Shown here: one piece after another, positions 53,270 to 61,839 of the stretch | Layout of the letters: each line of letters begins with the position of its first letter | Numbering within the stretch: position 1 is the first letter of the stretch | DNA from: Deltaproteobacteria bacterium | GTDB lineage: Bacteria > Myxococcota_A > UBA796 > CAJQPC01 | Length of the DNA stretch: 64,000 nt | Assembly (NCBI GenBank): GCA_016717595.1 | Contig: JADKFE010000127.1 | Location: forward strand, 50,897 to 114,896 | Direction of reading: 5' to 3' | Notes under the pieces: generated by a model | Database searches by the model: none | What the model saw: the letters and a program-made list of their open reading frames with translations, nothing else | What the model was told of the DNA's origin: nothing | Program-made: the position numbers and the translations under genes

Positions 53270-54397
53270 TCAGGAGGGAGAGAGGGGCGAGCCGCCGCGA
53301 AGGCGGGCGTTGAGCTGGAGAAAGACGGTGTGGGTCTGGGCGGCGGCCTCGGCGCCAGCGAGGGCCGTGGCCTGGGGCTGGGCGTAGCGGCCCTCGGCGC
53401 CGACCACGAGCTGCACCCCTGGCAGACCCGCGACCGTAGGGCCAGGGAGCTTGGGGCCGAGGCCCACACGCCAGGTCACGGCGTCGGACTCGTCGAGATC
53501 ACGTTGGTTGGTTGTCCAATCAACACGCGCCCAGGCGATGACGGGGCAACCCTCCCCACAGCGCGCGCTCAGGCTGAGCCCGGCGGGGAGGGCTTTGCTG
53601 TCGGTGTCGTAGCCCCAGCCCAGGAGCAGCTCGGCGCTGGCCGAGGCGATGGGGTGGTTCATCGTGGCCCGGGCGCCGACGCGGTGGTCTGGGGCGTAGC
53701 TCACCCCGCGGGAGCCCTCCCGGGCCATCACCGAGACCTCCACCCGATCCGCGGGGAGCGTGGTGAGCCCGAGGGGACGGACGGTGACGATGCCCATGAG
53801 GTTCTGGCCGTTGTTGCGCTCGCGCCGGGCGAGGCCCTCGCCGCTGAGCGCCGAGGCGGAGATCGTGACCAGCCGCTTCGGCGCCGTCCACGCCGCCCAC
53901 AGGCCGAGGTCGCTGCGCTCTAACCAGCCCTGCTCTTGGCCCATGGTGAGCGCGACGGCGGGCAGGGCCCAGGCGTCCTGGGCGCCGATCACCCAGAGGT
54001 CATCCACCAGGCCCCCGGCGGCGGCGAGGCCGAGGGCGGTGAGGTCGAGGCGCGCCTCGGCGACCTGCACCCGGGGCACGAGGCTCTCCCCGGCGACGCC
54101 GACGTAGCCCGCCGCCCCGCCGGATCGTACGGCGTCGAGGTTCAGCCGGGCGCTGGCGACGGGCGCGCGCAGCTCCAGCTCGGCTTGGCCCCGGCTCAAG
54201 AGCAGCTCTCGGGACACGCCGACGGCGGGGGTGGTCATCGCGGCGCGCCCGGCGACGTCGAGGTCGAGCTGGAGGCAGAGCGTGTCTGTGGCGACGGCTT
54301 GGGCCGGGGCGTTGGGCACGCCGGGGGTGCGCGGCTGGAGCAGCGCCTCGCAGGGGCTCGACCAGGCGGCGGCGCTCAGCAAGAGGAGCAGCGTCAA
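53270..54397 (-). CDS. Exported protein of unknown function, possible beta-barrel
   Basis: A 375-residue protein with signal peptide MTLLLLLSAAAWSSP. The mature part is rich in alternating short hydrophobic/polar strands (LVTISASALSGEG, VEVSVMAREGSRG, ASAELLLGWGYDTDS, VTWRVGLGPKLPG, TVFLQLNARLRGG), suggesting an outer-membrane beta-barrel or periplasmic beta protein. I recognise no family. Its ATG overlaps the stop of the upstream DUF2252 gene (ATGA), so they are probably co-translated. A palindrome like the TetR-type sites lies inside this gene at 53508-53525. Confidence 0.65.
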   Translation of the reverse strand: MTLLLLLSAAAWSSPCEALLQPRTPGVPNAPAQAVATDTLCLQLDLDVAGRAAMTTPAVGVSRELLLSRGQAELELRAPVASARLNLDAVRSGGAAGYVGVAGESLVPRVQVAEARLDLTALGLAAAGGLVDDLWVIGAQDAWALPAVALTMGQEQGWLERSDLGLWAAWTAPKRLVTISASALSGEGLARRERNNGQNLMGIVTVRPLGLTTLPADRVEVSVMAREGSRGVSYAPDHRVGARATMNHPIASASAELLLGWGYDTDSKALPAGLSLSARCGEGCPVIAWARVDWTTNQRDLDESDAVTWRVGLGPKLPGPTVAGLPGVQLVVGAEGRYAQPQATALAGAEAAAQTHTVFLQLNARLRGGSPLSPS

Positions 54398-55818
54398 GGG
54401 CTCAGCTCATCGGCGCCTAAGCAGGGCCCGAGGGAGCCCAGCGCGGCCTGAAAGTGGGCGTAGTCGGCCTGGAGCTGGCTGAGGTCGGCCTCGGCGTCGA
54501 TCAGGAGCTCCTCGGCGAGCCCGGGCTGGGCCAGCTCCGCGCGCAGCGTGGGGCCGGGGTCTTCGCCGCTCGCCGTCGGGGCGCGCAGGTGGGCCTCGCC
54601 GAGCAAGACGCCGACGCTCCGGGCCAAGGCGGCGAGGTCCGCCGGGCCGATCTTGCCCTCCGCCCAGTCCTCAGCGATGTCGCCGTGGTTGTAGCCGTCG
54701 AACCACGAGGAGTAGCTGAGCACCTTAAACGTCATCACGCCGTCGCTGAGCGCGTCGAGGCGGGGATCGAGGCGAGGGCTCGACCACAGCAGGCGGGGAG
54801 CGTGCTCGGCGCGGTCGGCCTGGCTGTCGAAGAGGCCGGGCAGGGTGGGGCGAAGGCTCGGCGGCGTGGGCGGGTCGGTGACCTCGCGGAGCTGGATCAG
54901 CTCATCGTCGAGATCGCCCTCGTCGCCGAGATCGTAGAGCACGACGTAGCGCACGGCGGGAGACGAGGCGACGCCAGAGCCGTAACGCCGGGCGCCGTCG
55001 AGGGCCCGCGCGCCGGGGGGCAGCCGCAGCCCTGAGACGAGGCGGTCAAGCTGGGCGGCCTCCTCGTCGCTGAGCGCCAACAGGCCCGCGCCTTCGTCAT
55101 CCAAGGCCTCATCGAGCAAGAATCGGCGCTGGCCGTCATCACCGGGGGCGGTGAGATCGTCGAGGCGTTTGCGCTCGAGGCCGTCCTCGACGGTGTCCTC
55201 AAGCAGCTTGAGGGTGATGTTGTCGGCGGCGCGGCTGGCGCTCAGCTCGTCGAGGCCGAGCACGGCGGCGGTGTAGCCCTCGGCCAAGGCGATCACGGCC
55301 TCCTCACGGCAGTCGGCCTCGCAGCCCTCTAGGGCCAAGGTCAAGGCGCCGATCCCCACGGCGGCCCGGCGAAGGTCGAGGATCCAGGGCCCAAACGCGG
55401 CGCCGTCGAGGTCGTTGAAGTCCAGAACGAGGCCGGGGAGCTCGCTGCGGGCGTCGGCCCCTTGGGCGTCGGGCAAGAAGGTGCCGACGTTCTCCGGGTG
55501 GGGGTCGCCGACGAGCAGCACCGCGCCGGACTCCGCCAACGACACAAACCGGGTGGTCGCGCGCCGCTCGCTCGTGCGCTGGAGGTCAGCGTAGTACACG
55601 CCTAAGCTGCCCCGCATAAAGTCGTACGGGTCCGCCGCCATCTTCTGGTACTTCGCCGCGAGCAGCGCCGGGTCGCGGGAGGTCCAGACGAGGTTGTCTT
55701 GGACGAGCTGCTCGACGAGCCAGGCCTGGCGCCCAGCGTCGGGCCTCGCCCCGCTGCACCCGCTGAGGGCGGCGAGGAGGAGCAGCGCGGAGCGGGCGCG
55801 GATTGGGCGTGTGCGCAT
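54394..55818 (-). CDS. DUF2252-family lipoprotein
   Basis: A 474-residue lipoprotein (LLLLAALSGC). The DUF2252 pattern is clear: LAAKYQKMAADPYDFMRGSLGVYYADL, LVGDPHPENVGTFLPD, LVLDFNDLDGAAFGPWILDLRRAAVG, and late SYSSWFDGYNHGDIAEDWA. The HPEN and DFND motifs correspond to the phosphotransferase-like (aminoglycoside-kinase-like) active site of this family, whose biological substrate is unknown. Lipid anchoring outside the cytoplasm makes an ATP-dependent kinase role doubtful. Coupled to the downstream exported protein. Confidence 0.82.
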   Translation of the reverse strand: MRTRPIRARSALLLLAALSGCSGARPDAGRQAWLVEQLVQDNLVWTSRDPALLAAKYQKMAADPYDFMRGSLGVYYADLQRTSERRATTRFVSLAESGAVLLVGDPHPENVGTFLPDAQGADARSELPGLVLDFNDLDGAAFGPWILDLRRAAVGIGALTLALEGCEADCREEAVIALAEGYTAAVLGLDELSASRAADNITLKLLEDTVEDGLERKRLDDLTAPGDDGQRRFLLDEALDDEGAGLLALSDEEAAQLDRLVSGLRLPPGARALDGARRYGSGVASSPAVRYVVLYDLGDEGDLDDELIQLREVTDPPTPPSLRPTLPGLFDSQADRAEHAPRLLWSSPRLDPRLDALSDGVMTFKVLSYSSWFDGYNHGDIAEDWAEGKIGPADLAALARSVGVLLGEAHLRAPTASGEDPGPTLRAELAQPGLAEELLIDAEADLSQLQADYAHFQAALGSLGPCLGADELSP

Positions 55819-55928
55819 GGGTCCACAACGTACCGCGCGACCGGCTCAGGCTCGTGAACCGATCGCGACGGTGTTGTGACGGGCGCGGGGCGTCTTTTGG
55901 TCGGGGGACAGGGCCGCCGCTCAGGCCC

Positions 55929-57035
55929 CTACAACGAACAGTCCCCAGACACCTGCACGTCGACGAGCTCGGCCTCGGTGATCGTAGAGATCGACCCGTC
56001 CGCGCTCACCGCCAGGGGTGACCAGCCGGCGCCGAGGCCTTGGAGGGTGAGCACATAGGCCGCGTAGAGCTCCGTGGGCGGCTCGACGTAGAGCATCGCC
56101 ACGGCGCGGTCGTCGAGGCAGACCGCCTCGGCGGCGGCGTCGCCGTCGGTGAGGTCGCCGGAGCCGTCGAGGTCGAGGTAGGAGAGGGGGATCTCCACCG
56201 CGGTGCCCAGGCCGCCGTCCCGCTCAAAGTGATCGTCCGGCGGCGCGTCGGAGAAGCTCAGGCTCCAGGGGTTCGTGAGCGCCTGGTCAACGAGCGCGCT
56301 CGACGCGCCGTCCACGGAGGTGACGACGGTGAGCCCCCGCCCGGTGAGGTCGATGCCCTCGGCGACGCCGCCCGTGAGGGTGTAGGCGAGCGTCGGGCGC
56401 AGCGCCAGCGGCAGGGGCACCGCGTCGATGGGGTACACCGAGGGCAGGTCTTGGCCGTCCACAAACTCCAGGGCGTTCCAGCCGGGCAAGAAGCCCGCGA
56501 GCAGGAGCGACATCGGCATCTCCCCCTCAAAGTAGGTGGGGAACACGCGCCCTGCGCCGAGGTAGGCCTCGCCGCTGCTCTTGGTGGTGTCGCCGTTCTT
56601 GTCGTCCCAAGCCGCCGCGAAATAGAACGCGACGTAGAGGCCGGGCAGGCCGTCGGGGTCAAGCTCGTTGATGTGGTCCTCGGGGGGGCGCCCCAGCAGG
56701 AAGCTGGCCGTGGACCCGGAGGCCGCGACGACGTCTAGCTCGTCTCCGAAGGGATCCTCGGCCTCAAAGTCCGTGATGTTCACGAGCTGCACCGCCACGC
56801 CGCCGCCGTCCTCACCCAGATCGAAGGTGACGGTCTGGGCGTCGGCGTCGGCGTCGCTGTCCGTGTCGGCGTCGGTGTCGGCGTCGGTGTCGCTGTCGGC
56901 GTCGCTGTCCGCGTCGGCGTCTCCTTCTTCGGTGTCGTCCGCGGCGCTGTCATCGAGGCCGCTGTCGGTGGAGATGGAGCCGCCTTTGCAGGCGGCGAGG
57001 GTGAGCAGCAGGAGCGTGACGGGCAGGGACTTCAT
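55929..57035 (-). CDS. Lipoprotein with Asp/Ser/Thr/Ala linker
   Basis: A 368-residue lipoprotein: MKSLPVTLLLLTLAAC, then an acidic linker of about 50 residues (SDADSDTDADTDADTD type). The mature domain starts TVTFDLGEDGGGVAVQLVNI and contains GLYVAFYFAAAWDDKNGD and IPLSYLDLDGSGDLTDGDAA, where DLDGSGDLTDGD resembles an EF-hand-like calcium loop. Its ATG overlaps the MBL gene's stop (ATGA), making it the third gene of the tetR operon. Function is unknown. Confidence 0.78.
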   Translation of the reverse strand: MKSLPVTLLLLTLAACKGGSISTDSGLDDSAADDTEEGDADADSDADSDTDADTDADTDSDADADAQTVTFDLGEDGGGVAVQLVNITDFEAEDPFGDELDVVAASGSTASFLLGRPPEDHINELDPDGLPGLYVAFYFAAAWDDKNGDTTKSSGEAYLGAGRVFPTYFEGEMPMSLLLAGFLPGWNALEFVDGQDLPSVYPIDAVPLPLALRPTLAYTLTGGVAEGIDLTGRGLTVVTSVDGASSALVDQALTNPWSLSFSDAPPDDHFERDGGLGTAVEIPLSYLDLDGSGDLTDGDAAAEAVCLDDRAVAMLYVEPPTELYAAYVLTLQGLGAGWSPLAVSADGSISTITEAELVDVQVSGDCSL

Positions 57036-57802
57036 GGCGCCTCCGAAGGGGGATCCGCGTGAACGATGTAGCGTTGACCCTGGACGAGCGCCGGGATGAA
57101 AAGGTCCACGTCAATGAGCCAGTCGGGCAGGTGCACCAGCCGCAGCTTGTCACGCTGGGCTGGGGGCAAGGCCTGGAGCTTGTCCAGGGGGGTGTGTTGG
57201 CCAAGGTTACACTCGTGCACGACGACCTCAGCGGCGCAGAGCCACTCGATCAGCCGAGGGTCAAACGAGGTGTCGGCGCTGTATCCCCAGCGCTGACCGC
57301 CCGCAGAGACCCGCAAGGCCGTCGTCGGGACATGATGCCGGGTCATGTGACACTCGACTGTGATGGATCCCAGGGCTGTCGGTGTGTCGAGGCTGAGCGG
57401 GATGGCCTCAAAGTAGTCGTCAAACGTCTTGCGGGTGAGCCCCTCGGCGGTGAGCAGGGCGTCCATCCCGGCGGCGAGGTGGTTGTCCCACAGTCGTCTG
57501 AGCACGGCGGGGTGCGCGGCGATGGGCAGGCGACGGCCCAAGGCGAAATAAAAGTAGAACCCGAGGCTCTCCAACCCAGAGCAGTGGTCAGCGTGCAGGT
57601 GGGTGAGGATCACCCCGCTGATTGTGTTGGGTTCGACGGGCTCTCCACAAGACGCCGTGGACTCCCGCAGAATCTTGAGGATGGGGTGTGGACAGTCCAC
57701 GAGCCAGCGCGTCTCACCGTGCTCCAACAAGAAGCAGGTGGAGTACCAGCGCGCCGAGAAGGCGTCACCGACGCCCAGCGGCACAAACTGGAGCGCGCTC
57801 AC
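57032..57802 (-). CDS. Metallo-beta-lactamase-fold hydrolase, RNase Z-like
   Basis: A 256-residue MBL-fold enzyme without signal peptide. The metal motif is THLHADHCSG (HxHxDH) at about residues 66-74, with further candidate ligands in MTRHHVPTTALRV, YSADTSFDPRLIEWL and VHECNLG. The layout resembles RNase Z/ElaC-like and related phosphodiesterase members, but no specific substrate is visible. GTG 57802 overlaps the tetR stop (GTGA); an open frame continues upstream but encodes tetR on another frame. It lies in the middle of a coupled tetR-MBL-lipoprotein operon, so it probably acts on, or is induced by, the TetR ligand. Confidence 0.82.
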   Translation of the reverse strand: MSALQFVPLGVGDAFSARWYSTCFLLEHGETRWLVDCPHPILKILRESTASCGEPVEPNTISGVILTHLHADHCSGLESLGFYFYFALGRRLPIAAHPAVLRRLWDNHLAAGMDALLTAEGLTRKTFDDYFEAIPLSLDTPTALGSITVECHMTRHHVPTTALRVSAGGQRWGYSADTSFDPRLIEWLCAAEVVVHECNLGQHTPLDKLQALPPAQRDKLRLVHLPDWLIDVDLFIPALVQGQRYIVHADPPSEAP

Positions 57803-58413
57803 CCCGCCGCCTGAGACGGGCTGTCCGCCGAGGGCGCCGCCGCCAAAAGGCCCTCCACCAGCGCCCAGGCCGCCGTCGCCGCGTAGCCGGGCGGGCCCCC
57901 GGCGGTGGCGCCGAGGGTGAGGCCGCCGTAGATCAAGGCCAACAGCGCCGCCGCGCCGGCCTCGACGTCGAGCGTTCGCCCCCGGGCCTCGGCGAGGGCG
58001 GTCAAGGCGACGACGAGGCGCGACCGAAGGCTCAACACCACCCCCGCCCACACCGCGCCCACAGAGGGTCGCCGAGCGGCCTCCGCGATGATCTGCAGCC
58101 AACAGCCGAGCTCATCGGGGCGGGCCTCGTCCACGCTCAGGTGCAGCGAGATCAGACGCCGCAGCCGCGCCTCAGGGGCCAGGCCCTCGGCCTCGTCCAG
58201 CCGCGTGAGCCACTGTGCGCCGAGGTCTTCCGTGAGCGCGACGAGCAGGGCCTCCTTGTCGGGGAAGTAGTGGTGGACGAGCCCCGGCGCGAGCCCGGCG
58301 GCCTGGGCGATCTCCCGAATCGACGCGGCCTCATAGCCCTGTTGGGCCATGACCTGCGCTAAGGCACGGATGAGCTGGGCGCGGCGCTGGGAGACCTGGG
58401 ACGGGCGAGGCAT
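57799..58413 (-). CDS. TetR/AcrR-family transcriptional regulator
   Basis: A 204-residue repressor. The N-terminal HTH is typical: RRAQLIRALAQVMAQQGYEA then SIREIAQAAGLAPGLVHHYFPDKEALLVALTED across residues ~9-63. The C-terminal ligand-binding domain (LDEARP region to the end) is helical. The gene has a near-consensus promoter directly upstream whose -10 overlaps an 18-bp palindrome, so it is expected to repress itself and the following MBL and lipoprotein genes. Two more copies of the palindrome elsewhere suggest further targets. Confidence 0.93.
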   Translation of the reverse strand: MPRPSQVSQRRAQLIRALAQVMAQQGYEAASIREIAQAAGLAPGLVHHYFPDKEALLVALTEDLGAQWLTRLDEAEGLAPEARLRRLISLHLSVDEARPDELGCWLQIIAEAARRPSVGAVWAGVVLSLRSRLVVALTALAEARGRTLDVEAGAAALLALIYGGLTLGATAGGPPGYAATAAWALVEGLLAAAPSADSPSQAAG

Positions 58414-58425
58414 AGACGCTCATAG

Positions 58426-58443
58426 ATTGGTTGGTCAACCATA
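58426..58443. promoter_or_regulatory. TetR-type operator in front of tetR (site B)
   Basis: ATTGGTTGGTCAACCATA, an 18-bp imperfect dyad around the central GT (58434-58435), lies 13-30 bp upstream of the tetR start codon and touches the -10 box. The 13-mer ATTGGTTGGTCAA is shared with site A at 46365-46382. This is the expected arrangement for autorepression. Confidence 0.7.
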
Positions 58444-58472
58444 CTATAGAGCGGGGGTGGCTGGGGTGTCAA
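58443..58472 (-). promoter_or_regulatory. Sigma70 promoter of the tetR operon
   Basis: On the minus strand TTGACA (58472-58467) and TATAGT (58448-58443) are separated by 18 nt, very close to the housekeeping consensus and by far the best such pair I saw in this GC-rich window. The -35 box overlaps the frame-restored stop codon of the upstream beta-helix gene. Transcription would start near 58436, inside the operator. Confidence 0.75.
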
Positions 58473-60096
58473 GGCTCGCGGCGGCGGGAGGCGAGGAGGG
58501 CGAGGAGGGCGAGGACGGGAACGGCAGGGGCGCGGGAGGCGGGCGCGGCCCTACGCCCCAGGCGCGAAGCGGGAGGCGTGGGCCTGTCGGTGTCGTCGGG
58601 TTGGTCGGTGTCGTCGGGCTTGCCGGAGTCATCGACCGCGCCCGAGTCAGAGGGCGTGCTGGGGGGGGCTCACACTCGTCCTCTCCGATGATGAACGTGG
58701 TCTTGCAGGTGTCTCCATCCGCACGCGCGGCGCAGTGGTCGGCATTCTCCTCAAAGCAGAGGGTGCCATCGTCCTCAACGACGGAGCAATACCAGGGGAC
58801 GGCATAGGCCGTCGTGACGTCGAGCACGCTGTCCCAGACCTCGCCGCCGCCGCCGCCCAACACGCCGGGGACGGGGTCAAGGTCGAGGAGCGGGCTGCAG
58901 GAGTCGGGCCAGAGGGCCAAGGTCGTGGGGTCGACGCCGTCGTAATCGCTCATAAAGGGGGGCGACGTCGGCACCGTGTCGCCCGGGTAGAGGTCCGCCC
59001 AGAGCGCAGCGAGGGTCACGAGCTGGAGGTCGCCGAGGGTGAGCGGCCCGCCGACGTCGTTGGTGACGCCGGACTGGGCCCAGTTGTTGGCGCCGAGGGG
59101 GTCGAAGACGTCTGTGCCGGTGCTGTAGACGCCCTCGATCACCCACGGGGTCGTCAGGCCGACGAAGAGGTTGTGGTTGAGGGTAGGGATCGACTCATCG
59201 AGGGTGCCCACCGCCACTGAGGAGGACGCGCCGGAGAAGAGGTTGTGCTCAAGGGTGACCGCGGCCTCTCCGCCGACGTTGATGAGGGGCGCGTAGTCCG
59301 CCGTGACGCCCGCTTTGTCGATGAAGACGTTGTGGCTGAGCGTCGCTTGGGCGCCCGAGGTGAAGCGGAACATGGCGCCTTGAAGATCTTGGGTGGCGGC
59401 GTTGCTCAACACGAAGAGGTTGTTGGTGAGGCTGAGCACGCTGCTGGCACCTACAGCGCTGATGAACCCGCCGCCGGTGCCGGTGGAGGCGGTGCTGAGG
59501 GTGTTGTCGGCGAGCACCGACCCCGTGAGGGTGAGGGCGGTGTTGTCGAGGGAGAGGAGGCCGCCCTCGTTTGTGGCGCCGGGATCGCTAGAGTCCCAGC
59601 CCTCCGACGTCCAGCCGGTGAGCACCGAGCCGGTGATGGAGACAGAGATGGGCGGGGTGCCGCTGGAGTTGCTGGTGGCGAGGAGAGGACCATCTTTGGA
59701 GCAGGCCGTGGTGGCGCGGAGGCCCTCTAAGGTGACGGTGGTGGCGCCAGCGGTCTCTTTGGGCTCCACAAAAACGAACGGGCTATTGCCACATTGGGGC
59801 TGAATTTCGCGTAAGGTGAGGTCCGCTGTTTTTCCGGAGGCTGTGCTGACAGAGAAAGCCGGAGTCGAGCTGCTGCTCGCCACCACCGTCACCTCACAGC
59901 TCCCCACCCGCTGCACAATACAACTTCCTGAGGTGAGGTCGAGCTTCGCAGCCACGGTGCAGCTCGTCTGCGCGCCGCAGTCAATGTTCACCTCCCCATC
60001 ACTACAGCTCGTGAGGCTCAAGGTGGCGCCCGCGCAGGTCAACGTCTCCGCGTTGGCCCCGCCGATCCCCAACCACAGGACGATCATCGCGCTCAT
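58469..60096 (-). pseudogene. Secreted right-handed beta-helix-like protein, frameshifted before a MYXO-CTERM-like tail
   Basis: ATG 60096 (GGGAG 6 nt upstream) starts signal peptide MSAMIVLWLGIGGANA. The body has parallel beta-helix features (repeated short turns such as LTNNLFVLSNAATQ, LSHNVFIDKAGV, LEHNLFSGASS, LNHNLFVGLTT). After DECEPPP the frame derails at a G8 tract (plus strand 58661-58668). With nine G the protein continues STPSDSGAVDDSGKPDDTDQ, an acidic linker, then a basic segment, a hydrophobic stretch VPVLALLALLA and SRRREP, ending at 58469. This acidic-linker, helix, Arg-cluster tail is MYXO-CTERM-like and matches other proteins here, so the indel is convincing. Confidence 0.75.
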
Positions 60097-60141
60097 GGCC
60101 GCTCCCAATCGGCGCCAAAGCCAGTCCTACACGCCAGTCTG

Positions 60142-61501
60142 TCATTGTGAGGGGTACACGTTGCCTAGTCGTCCTCCAAAACCGCCCAGCCCCCGGGTGA
60201 CGAGGCCCGCGCTCACGCCGACCCGCAGCGCCGCAACTGTGTCTCCTTGGCGGCAGCCCAGATCCAGCTCCGACGAGGTGGGTGCCAGGCCGAGCTCAAG
60301 ATCGGCGGGGCGTCGCCCAGCACGAGCCTCAGCAGCGGGCGGCTGAACATCACCCCCGCCGCCACGCCGAGGGGGCCTACGATCGTGACGCCGCCGCGCG
60401 CGGACACCGCCAAGGTCGGCGACACGCAGGGACGCTCACAGAGCGAGGCGGTCGGGAGCTCGGAGAGGACACGCAGCGACCAGGCCTCTTGGCTCCCGGA
60501 GAGCGAGAGCTGCGCCCAGAGCGGCCGTCGGCCCTCGGGGGAGCGGATGGGGGTGGAGGGGGCCGCGCAAGGGGGCTCACCGGCGCGCCACGACTCGGCG
60601 AGGACCGTGAGCGCCGCGGAGCGCGCGGCGAGGGCGGCCGCGTCTCCCTCAGCGTGAAGGCGCCTCAGCTCGGCGGTGGCCTGCAGCCCTTGGCCCCAGG
60701 CGTGGTGCGCCGGGCTGCCTTGGCTCTGCGCCATGAAGCTGGCGAGGGGAAGGGCCAGGGCGTCGGGATCGTCTTGAAGGGCTCGAAGCTCACCCCGGGC
60801 GATCTCCAGGCGGGCCCAGGCGCGGTCGGCTGGGCGCAGGGTGGTGTCTTGGGCCATGTCGCTGGCCAGGGCCCGGGCGGTGGAGGGGGCGCAGGACTGC
60901 ACCTGCATGAGCACCTCCACGCGGCGCGCCGCCCCGGTGAGCCAGCGTCGATCGTCCTCTGTCAGCGTCTCACGCCGTTGCTCGGCCTGAATGGCGGCCT
61001 TGGCCTCACGCAGTCGGCGCTGCTGCTCCATGGCCCGCAGGGGCAGGCGCCAGGTGAGGCGGCTCAGCCAGGCTTGCTCCCAGTCGTCGAAGGAGGCGGC
61101 GGGCAGCGCCGCCAACAGCGTCAGCGCCCGCTGGGCGTCTCCGCTGGACTCAAGACGCTCGATCTGCGCGCGCTGCGCCGCCCGCGTCGCCCACTGCACG
61201 AGCGCGGGGCGCAGGAAAGGCACCGCCTGGAGCTCAGATGAATAGCGTTCGGGCGTCAGGGAGGCACCCTCACGCAGCGCCACCTCGACGAGCACACGCC
61301 GCGCCCTGGGGCGGTGACGTTGCATGGGATCGGCTGAGACGGCTCCTGGGCGAGGCGGCGGCGTCGGTGCGCTGGCCGTCGCCATAGGCGCGTGAGGGCG
61401 CCCTCGACGCGCTGCAGCGCGGTGTCTGCCATGGAGGACTGCGCGAGCGCCGAGGGGATCAGGCCGATCCACATCACACACCAAAACATCAACGAGGCCA
61501 T
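60142..61501 (-). pseudogene. Exported helical protein, disrupted by at least two frameshifts
   Basis: The frame starting at 61501 gives a good signal peptide (MASLMFWCVMWIGLIPSALA) and QSSMADTALQRVEGALTR, but ends quickly. A second frame from about 61385 carries the long helical body (VLVEVALREGASLTPERYSSE, WEQAWLSRLTWRLPLRAMEQ). Near 60300 the body again leaves frame; the alternative frame reads DLELGLAPTSSELDLGCRQG, VGVSAGLVTRGLGGFGGRLG and stops at 60142, which fits the barrel-like end (GPLGVAAGVMFSRPLLRLVL) better than the frame ending at 60213. The restored protein would be ~450 residues. Unknown family. Confidence 0.55.
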
Positions 61502-61839
61502 CCATCTCTCGGGGATTGCAGGGGTGAAGGTCTGAAAGCGCCCGCAGGAGCGTCTGAAGTCGGCGGGATGCCAATCAAGCCCACGGCGACTCGCGTCATT
61601 CTACCCGATGTGGGGCGAGACGACAACAGGGCGCGCGGCGTGATAGGCTCTGCGGGTCAATGAAACGCGGCGACCCGAGAGGGCCAACCTGGCGGATCAT
61701 GGCGCCCCACACGTCCAGGAAGTCGCAAAAGGAATCCTCAAGTGTCTAGAAGTGCTCAATGTTGTTGGCGGTTCGGCAGGGCGGCTCGGCACAGGAGCAC
61801 AATGGCGCCCCGGAAGTCTTAGGCGTTGTTAGGTCGCCC
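61502..61839. other. Intergenic region between divergent disrupted genes
   Basis: About 340 bp between the 5' ends of the minus-strand exported gene and the plus-strand kinase remnant. I find no tRNA-like fold, terminator, repeat or convincing promoter. Composition is somewhat lower in GC around 61730-61770 (AAGGAATCCTCAAGTGTCTA), which may mark the promoter region of the kinase. Confidence 0.4.

Noticed and set aside
58661..58668. Natural C-terminus of the beta-helix protein at 58444
   Set aside because: The Pro/Ser/Thr-rich reading after the G8 tract has no structure, whereas the alternative frame gives the acidic linker and anchor tail seen in neighbouring proteins.
61502..61839. tRNA or small RNA gene in the intergenic region
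   Set aside because: No cloverleaf-compatible stems or CCA-type end could be found by eye.
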